A stretch of 64,000 nt of DNA, taken from positions 26,339,334-26,403,333 of the forward strand of contig NW_024037074.1 in assembly GCF_015706575.1 (NCBI RefSeq). Reading direction: 5' to 3'. Made by a program: the position numbers and the translations under genes. This stretch comes from Patiria miniata (Eukaryota; Echinodermata; Asteroidea; Valvatida; Asterinidae). Below the pieces are notes generated by a model that saw only the letters and a list, made by a program, of their open reading frames with translations, did not search any database and had not been told where the DNA came from. Below, piece after piece: positions 56,833 to 64,000 of the stretch. How positions within the stretch are numbered: the first letter of the stretch is position 1; every line of letters starts with the position of its first letter.

Positions 56833-59098
56833 ATTGGCACATGAAAAAAGGTAATTTAGTTGTTTTGTTATGCTTTTTTGGCAAATTTGTTTCTTTCAGG
56901 CTTTCAATAGTTGAATATTACAATATTATCTCTATGAAAACACTCCAAAACGTATTGCTATTATGCAAAACATAACGTTTATGATGAAAAATGTGGCAAA
57001 ATTGCTTCACCAAGGCTTACCATGCCCAGTCAGCATCAAAATGCAAATTGAGGTCAAAGTAAACAACAGTATATGACTCCACCCAGCTAGCGGACACACA
57101 AATTGCACTTTACACAAATTGCACTGCTCATTTTCATCTTTCATGTGCACTTATTGGTTGCAAAACAAATGTTACTATAAGATTTACTACTTTTTGAAGT
57201 CACCTCAAATGGTACATGTACTACTTGGATGACAGAAGGAAGGCTTTCAAGCAGACCCAGGTGAAAAAAGTAGGAGAACAGTAGGATCCAAAAAAAAAAG
57301 GACAAAATTAGGACTTTGGAGGACAAAATCAGGATAAAAGACGGCATGTTCTGTACTCAGAACACTTGTGCTCCATCCTCAACTAAGCTCTTGGAAGCAC
57401 AGTTACAGTACGCCTGCGCCAAAGCCCTTCATTGTGTGATTTACATATGACAGTGTGTAACACTGTTGTGAAAAATATTCAGTGAGATTTCATTTTTTTA
57501 GAGTTGTGGGACCAAAAAGTAGGAAAAGTGGGAGCTAGGTTAAAAAAAAACTAGGGAAAACTATCAATAGTAGAAATACTTGAAAGCTGTGACATTTTTT
57601 CGAAAAGACTCATTGTCAGTCAAGACATTCCAAGCAAATGTATTTCTTGTCAAATGTAATCTGAAATGTTTGGCTGCTCACGGTATGTCTCGGGATACAA
57701 GCGATCTTTTGTTTTGGTGGTTGTTTTTTTTACGATCAATGACACTTTGCCACAAACTCAAGTATAATTTTCTCCTTCCCGTCCACGTTTGCAGTTTTTG
57801 TTCCAGTCGAGGAAATTACACTTTATAGATCAGACAGCACAGTCCTCATGTGTCCTAGAACCTGTTTTGCTTTTTTATTGTCAAGCTCACTGTCTGCTTT
57901 CATGATGCCTGACACTGATTGAATATATCCCAATTCAGAGGATTCCTTTTTGTTGCTGGTATTCACAGACTTTTTTCCCCTTCCCAGTCCCGGGGCAAAG
58001 GGTTCGGTAAGAGTCCTGACATACCGACATGTCGCCTGTGTCTGGTCTGTGCAGCTTCAACTCATTTCGTATCTGTGCCAAACACATACATCATTTGCAC
58101 AATGTCAGGGACCCCGGAACATTGTGAAGACCTGCAGTCATCCATCAACATCAAAAATGTTGCAGGGTCGCCTGATCCTATCCAACATTCTCCACAAAAA
58201 AAAAATCAAATCAAAAAGTCCCAAGACACCTCCCCCAGCTATTGAGAGGAAACAATAGCCTGAACAATTATGATATCTCTGTAAGTCAGCCTATAGCAAG
58301 ATAAATTTGATTGAGACTACGGTACAAACTGAAACTACGAATCCAGCCTAAGTAAAAAGGCTACAACAAAACATGACCTGAACCTTCAGAGCAGGGAACT
58401 TTCCTCTGAGACTAAATGCATTTATTGAGCATGAACATGTAGCATAAAAGGAATCGTGTGAAAAGAACGTTTTTAGGAACATAGCAAAATGAAAAGCCTG
58501 TGTGTCTACTCTTAACTATTCAATAGGTCAAATCCTGGATTTTTTTTTTTTGCTTTCATCAAGGTCTTTAAGAAGAACAAATATGATGTGCACAATGAAG
58601 CTGGATCTCCAGTCCAAACGTTTTATTCTTTATTGGAAAACACTGAAAAACTTAAATTGGTAAATTGGTTTTCTTGCACTGCACTGGCAAGACAAATTCT
58701 ATGCACATAGCGAGTTGGTGAGTTCCACTGATTGAAATTGAGGATGGCATTGCAACAACCGCCCTCAAGTATCAAAAAGTCCACTTACATTGTTAGGAAT
58801 TCAAAAGGAAAAATAACAAGAAAAATCTGAGTCTTCCTTTACTTCTTCCACTACTCTTTAAATCTACATTAAGGTATTTTATTACACAATCTTGTTTTTT
58901 ACAAACCAACCCTAAAACTAGATTTTGTCCATCCATCCCCTAATTTCAATCTTAACTGTGATGACAATTTCACTTCACTCAAAATTAACAAACATAAAGC
59001 AGTTCTTGCCAATTAATTTTTATTTAAAATTGAATTAAAGCATGTTGGAGATTATCAAAAAATGCGAGTAACAAATATTTATCCGGCTGAAAAGAAAG
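56833..59098. other. No gene recognised
   Basis: AT-rich with A and T runs. Overlapping open frames at 57919-58258 in two frames show no motif and no splice support. Confidence 0.5.
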
Positions 59099-59642
59099 TT
59101 AAAGGGCCCTCAACATGAATCCTACATGGGAACATATTTTGTGCAACTTTTTACTCCCCTTAAATGTATGAACACTATTTGACATCCCTGTTCGGTTACC
59201 TTTATTGAAAAGTGCACTTTTTTAAACATTTAAATTGTTTCCATGCTTTTCCTGACAAGAGAGGGAGCTGTTGCTGTGATGTCATTTCAGGAAGACACTG
59301 TTCACTTTTGGGGTTTTATGTTCAAATTGTGAACCAAATATTTGCTCATTGAAAACATTTAAGAGAAAAATTTGCTCATTGGCTTACTGCCATGTACTGA
59401 CAACAAAATATCAACAATTCTGCAAAAGTTTGGTGCTGAAATAGCTGTAACATTGAGGTTTCTACCTGAAATGACATCACACTTTTGCTCATGAATATGG
59501 ATATAAGCATTAGCAGAAACCAAAAAGGCACCAAAATGCCTTTAAAATGGCAAAATGGAAATTTAGAATATGGTTAAATGGGACACAAAGGTGCATTTTC
59601 AAGGATTGCATTAAACAAATTACATCACATGGGCCCTTTTAA
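59099..59642. mobile_element. TTAAAGGGCCC-family element, whole copy
   Basis: The ends TTAAAGGGCCCTCAACATG and CACATGGGCCCTTTTAA are inverted repeats with TTAA at each edge, suggesting a TTAA-targeting (piggyBac-like) MITE of 544 bp. The interior matches the reverse complement of 38641-39003. No transposase frame is present. Confidence 0.7.
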
Positions 59643-62600
59643 GTATATTGTTACATTTCAATATCCTTTTGGTGCTTTGCTGGACAGAGAATTTCATAGG
59701 CACGTTCATCAATGCAATTACAAACTGCTCGGAGTGTTTTCTTTTTTCTTTTTTTTCTCGGGGGAAGATGGACAGTATCATATTTGAGCTTACGTTTTGG
59801 ACTGTTTTCCTTTTCTAATTGCACAGGGATTGATGGTGGAGACTTGGAGGGTTCAGGTGAGGGGATCGTCGGTCAAACTCCTACTGAAAGCCGCAAAGAG
59901 ACAAGAGGCAGGAAGTTCGGTTGAGGGCGTTCAAGTGGAATGCCCACTCCGATGACAGCCGGGTCACGCCATACTAACCCAGTGACAATTGTTGGGCAGA
60001 GTAACACAAGTTCAACATACAAGAAAAAAGGCTCAACCCTGCAGGATTCCGGCCTACCCACAATAGAATCAGATGCGACTGGCGTTATGTCCCCCTGTCC
60101 CTTACACAATCTAACCCTGTGGCCAACCAATCATAGGCCGCTGGTTTCGCAAAGCCCTAAGCTTTTCTAAATCACCATGACAACGCTGACGTTGGATGGT
60201 TACTTGTGGACGGTTTTACATGTATTTTTTTTTTCATGGTGGGGTTATTGCTCTCTGGTGCTATGGGTCGATCACAGGCTGTGTAAAGAGAGAATTAGGT
60301 TCCGAAAGGATGATAAGGGAAAAAAGTAGAAGAAAAGAAAAAAACCTGGAAGTTTAAAATAAAAATGAAGAAGCTGGTTGTCAATAATTCCCTCATTTGA
60401 TGGATTCGTCTGAAGTCTCTGTCTTTTAACATAGCCCAGTCAAATGGTTCAATAGCACATTTCTCAGAGGTTGTTCAGGCCCGATCGAAAGTGCTCTGGG
60501 AGAAATTCAAGAAGATGGGTAATTAGGCAAGGCTTCCTCGGTCTTGTCCGGTTGGACTCGAGCACTTTTGTTTTGACAACGGAAACAAGATCTTACCAAA
60601 GGGGAAAAAAAATGAATATAAATTGATAAAATATCAATACACCTTTTTTACCTGCGGAGAGAACAGAAATACACAATTTGAAAAACACATTTTTAACAAA
60701 TGTGTCCTTTACGTTTGAATTTTGAATTGAACTACGGTTTCAAATTGTTAAATTTCCAGAGAAAAAAATCCTTTTGATTAAGTGCAAACTCTCCTTGTAA
60801 GTAAATTCCTCATCATTGCCTTCCCCTATCAATGTACGGGTTAAGAAGGTCGGTGGAAGATTATGCAAATGGTGGTGTAATTTAATCGTCTCGAAAAGGC
60901 CACAGACGCCCGGGAGTTCATTGAATCCTCCCGCACCTAAGAGTTTCCAATGAGTGGTCTGTCAGCGCAAGACGTCGACGAACTAACGCAGAGGCCTAAT
61001 TTCGTCTGGATGGGTCACTAAGGGTGGTTCACCTCAATTCATTTTTTTTCTTCCCTCCTGTCTTCGTCGTCTCCTCCTGCGTCTCAGCTTCCAGGTAAAG
61101 GTTGGACGGGGACGAGAGATGTTTAATCACATCGGGAGCAGGGGGAAAAGCTGGATGGAAGGGTCGGAACCGATCGCCCTGGGGTTACCCGAGGAGTACA
61201 ACGTATGTGTTAATCAAACACTGGCTGCTTAAGGACACCTTGAGCAGTTTATGCACGGATGCACGGCGCAGGGGGGGATGCTCCGCATAACATGCAGCGA
61301 CACTCGACGGGTGCGCAGACACAAGCAAAATATTTTATGAATACGCACACCTTCCTTCTCGGGTGCTGCTAAATATTACTAACGTGTCCCAATCGCTACC
61401 ATATCATTTCAGGGCCTTCCTTTTTGACAAATAATCCCAAGTTGCCCGTTAATGGATACAGTGCAACTGGAGCAGAATTTTAAATCTATCAATACAGCAG
61501 GACATGTAAATTCAAGTGAACAGTGGGCTCATTTGTACATCACCCAAAAAACTTATGTCAAAACTTATACAAATTTACAATCTCATCCTTGTTATTCTTT
61601 TGGTCAACATACACCTGTTACATACTGCATATTAGATACATTGATAGGTGATGGTGATAGGTCGCAATTTTGTAACATCGGTCAGGATAAGAAGGTCCTT
61701 CTTTTGTTCAACTTATCACAAGTCTGGTTTCAGAAAGGAAATTGTGTATATAAACTGCCTCCAACCTGAAAACATCCATAAAATGTATACTTCAAAATAA
61801 CTACATCTATTAAAACTTTAGAAAAATTGTCCTTTGAAAATTAACAAACGGCCAATAATATTGTAGGGCCCAAATTGAGGTACAATGTTCTTTTTTTAAA
61901 AGTGTAACAAACTGTCTGAAATTGTCTTTACCCCTTACGAAATCTTACGAAAAGAGAGATAAACTGGCTGGTAATTGAGTACGTACGTCCAATATTCCAA
62001 GATGTGATATGTAATGTGATGCTTAAAAAATTCCTTTAAAAAAATGTACAGGTGACTTTTCAAGAGTCAACTCTGTTATTTTTCACCGGATCATGATGCA
62101 GGGAGAGGTTTAAGGTTATCACATCCAGGAAACACCGATTTTTTATTTCGTAGTAAAATGAGAGAATGAGACGGCATCATGTGATATCCGAGATCGGGAC
62201 GGCGTCTCCGCGAGTTCAATGATCTCGCCTGTTTCCCCGGGTCCGCTGTGTATACAATCATTCCGCGAGTGATGCAATTTCGGAGGGGGGGGGGGTCATT
62301 GTTGTCTCAGCGGTTGGAATGGGATCATCCTGATGACTGAGCCGGGATGTGGGAGGCATTCCTGAGCTCTCTCTCTTTCTCTTTCTGGCCAAGGTCTGAG
62401 CAGGCCAGCTGTACAAGAGAGAACTATGCTGTGGAGTGCAGAGTGCAGCGTGTCAGCTTACAGGCCACTCACACCTTTACTCAGTTTGGCCATGGTGGCA
62501 TGAACTTTACTCTCGATGACAGAGAGGCAATATCTAGTGCGCTACTGATCTGTTTTTTTTATGGGGATGGTAATTTAATTACAACATACAGTATCTCATT

Positions 62601-62959
62601 CACGCTACATGAGTATGTTTCAAGATACAAGCTTACTAGCAGAAAGACACAGCATGTGTATATATAATAAAAAATGAAACATGAGTGCAGTCATGATATT
62701 TGAAACAAACAAAAAAATTGTGTAAAAGGAATATTTTAACCGACTGAGGTGGTGAAATATATATACATGTAGGGTTGATTTCACATTCACTAATTTCACT
62801 TGCATGTGAATCAGCATATTGAGTTTCCTAACTTTTGTTAAAACAACCTCGATCGGAAATATCTTGGAAGCTGCGAATTCGTGTTTACGCATGAGTCACA
62901 TGATTGTGCCACGTAATTTCTGGAAGGAGTACTGTTTTGAGTTAAAAAAAATTCAGCTT
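59643..62959. other. No gene recognised; contains candidate regulatory islands
   Basis: Apart from the island annotated separately (60380-61420), a second GC-richer repeat-poor part lies at about 62080-62340 (GTGATATCC, ACAATCATTCCGCG). A stretch at 62397-62520 reads like protein on the plus strand (ASCTRENYAVEC, ATHTFTQFGHGGMNFT) after a plausible acceptor, but I found no donor or family, so I do not annotate an exon. Confidence 0.35.
60380..61420. promoter_or_regulatory. Candidate conserved regulatory island with POU octamer
   Basis: About 1 kb is repeat-free and GC-richer than its surroundings. It holds a perfect octamer ATGCAAAT (60863-60870) beside GGTGTAATTTAATCG, a homeodomain core in GGGTAATTAGGC (near 60519) and GACAACGGAAACAAG (ETS/Sox-like, near 60575). 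There is no coding-quality frame. It may be an enhancer of this or a neighbouring gene; the proof needed is cross-species conservation. Confidence 0.3.
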
Positions 62960-63210
62960 TTTGACCCCAGTGAGTGACCCCATGATGACCTTTGACCCCC
63001 GTTTGGTCATGTGACATGTTGGGGCTGGGCTACTGATACTTTTGACAAAGTTTGGTTAAAATCTGTCAAAATATGTAGGAGAAATAGAAAAGTCAACATT
63101 TGGTACTAACTAACTAACTAACTACATGTAACTAACTAACTTACTGACAAACGGAGAGACATGTGATTTGTTGAGCTGCTATCCCGCAGCTAAAAATGTC
63201 TAGCAATGCC
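62960..63210 (+). repeat. Dispersed-repeat 3' end with (ACTA)n tail
   Basis: TGACCCCAGTGAGTGACCCC, GACCTTTGACCCCC, a block like TTTGGTTAAAATCTGTCAAA and then TAACTAACTAACTAACTA form a layout that I recall from repeat 3' ends in several invertebrates. There is one copy here, so the family assignment rests on memory. No coding part. Confidence 0.5.
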
Positions 63211-64000
63211 AAAGTTGGTAAATTAAGTATGATTCACTAAACAGCCCCCTCGAGATTGTGAATTAATCACCATAGTTTTTGCCCAATTAGTAGCCCATCG
63301 GAAACAAAAAGCTAAATTGATGAATAATAGAACTTGCTTCAAGAAAATCCATCCCCCATTTCAAAGAGAGAGAGAAAGAATCGCACATTAATTGCATTCC
63401 TTGCAATCCAACTGCTGCTCTGGTCAAGTGCTAAGGGAGTTCCATGCCAATTTTTTCCTCAAGTAATTCTCTGCTGCAACATCACAATTTTAACAAGGGC
63501 TGGGAATAGTGGTTTCTTGGATGGCTCCTGTGCCCTAGAAATCTCCAGATGGCAAACAGATTTTGTAATGTTCCCTCTATTTTTTCTTCAAATAGCCAAC
63601 AATAAACCAGGAAGTCATATGAAAGTTTTGACTGAAATGAGAATTCACTAGGCACTACTGCTACATGCAATGTGTAGACACTATCTTTCTACTTTAAGGG
63701 TTAACTTGTGTCTCGTCCACATGAAGATATGTGACTTATTGCATTTGTGACACTTAGATGTTGTTTGATAATGGGCAGTGTGGTAATTTTGTCCAAGCAG
63801 AAATCACCAAGATTTCAAAAGCAGAGTGCCATTAAAATATTGCCATGTTCTTCTCAAAGTTTAAAAGTTGACTGGCTTTTTACACATTTGACAGCAAGCT
63901 TTTGTAGCTCCATGCTTTTGAAGCACAAATCAAAAGTATGCTTCATTGTTTAAGTTTAAATTGTTCAGCAATGTCCTCCATGGTAAAACCAACAAACGGT
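63211..64000. other. No gene recognised
   Basis: AT-rich sequence at the right edge. An open frame at 63334-63651 lacks motifs and splice support. Confidence 0.5.

Noticed and set aside
62397-62520. Possible coding exon on the plus strand; also a Kozak-like GCCACCATGG start with a following GTGAGT on the minus strand in the same place
   Set aside because: Neither has a second splice site or a partner exon that I can identify, so both could be chance.

Overview
This is 64 kb of animal nuclear DNA that is poor in genes and rich in small transposons. It is AT-rich. Its one clear gene is split by GT-AG introns. Short palindromes such as TACATGTA and TAGGCCTA recur throughout, a texture I associate with marine invertebrate deuterostomes (echinoderm, hemichordate or amphioxus type). 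That taxonomic guess is an inference, because no diagnostic marker gene is present.

The only protein-coding gene I can support lies on the minus strand at the left end. Four consecutive in-phase exons (7733-7575, 6554-6381, 3297-3176 and 2070-937) encode the last two RCC1 repeats of a beta-propeller protein, followed by a long acidic and then basic low-complexity tail of about 430 residues. Its 5' exons were not found. They lie either beyond the window or somewhere in the 56 kb to the right.

From about 7.7 kb to the right edge I see no other convincing gene. The sequence is a mosaic of non-autonomous DNA transposons (MITEs). It includes hAT-like elements with exact or near-exact 8-bp target duplications, TA-flanked long fold-back elements, TTAA-flanked piggyBac-like elements, and families of unknown class present in two or three copies. 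There are also two tRNA-derived SINEs, three 3'-end LINE fragments (two RTE-like and one CR1/L2/Jockey-like), a G/T-rich higher-order minisatellite at 29.6-30.7 kb, and two loci with an unusual interspersed CCTCAATCCT repeat.

Between the repeats are GC-richer, repeat-poor islands at about 11.4, 15.2, 21.5, 23.6-24.4, 27.4, 31.3, 34, 43-44.7, 51.8, 60.4-61.4 and 62.2 kb. Some carry dense homeodomain, POU or Sox-like cores. They could be conserved regulatory DNA of a long intron or of a neighbouring gene, but this is unproven without cross-species alignment.

No virus-like or LTR element, CRISPR array, operon, rRNA or intact tRNA gene was recognised. I did not find a clearly novel multi-gene system. 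The most unusual items are the interspersed-repeat family, the higher-order minisatellite, and the set of unrelated fold-back elements that share similar ends.
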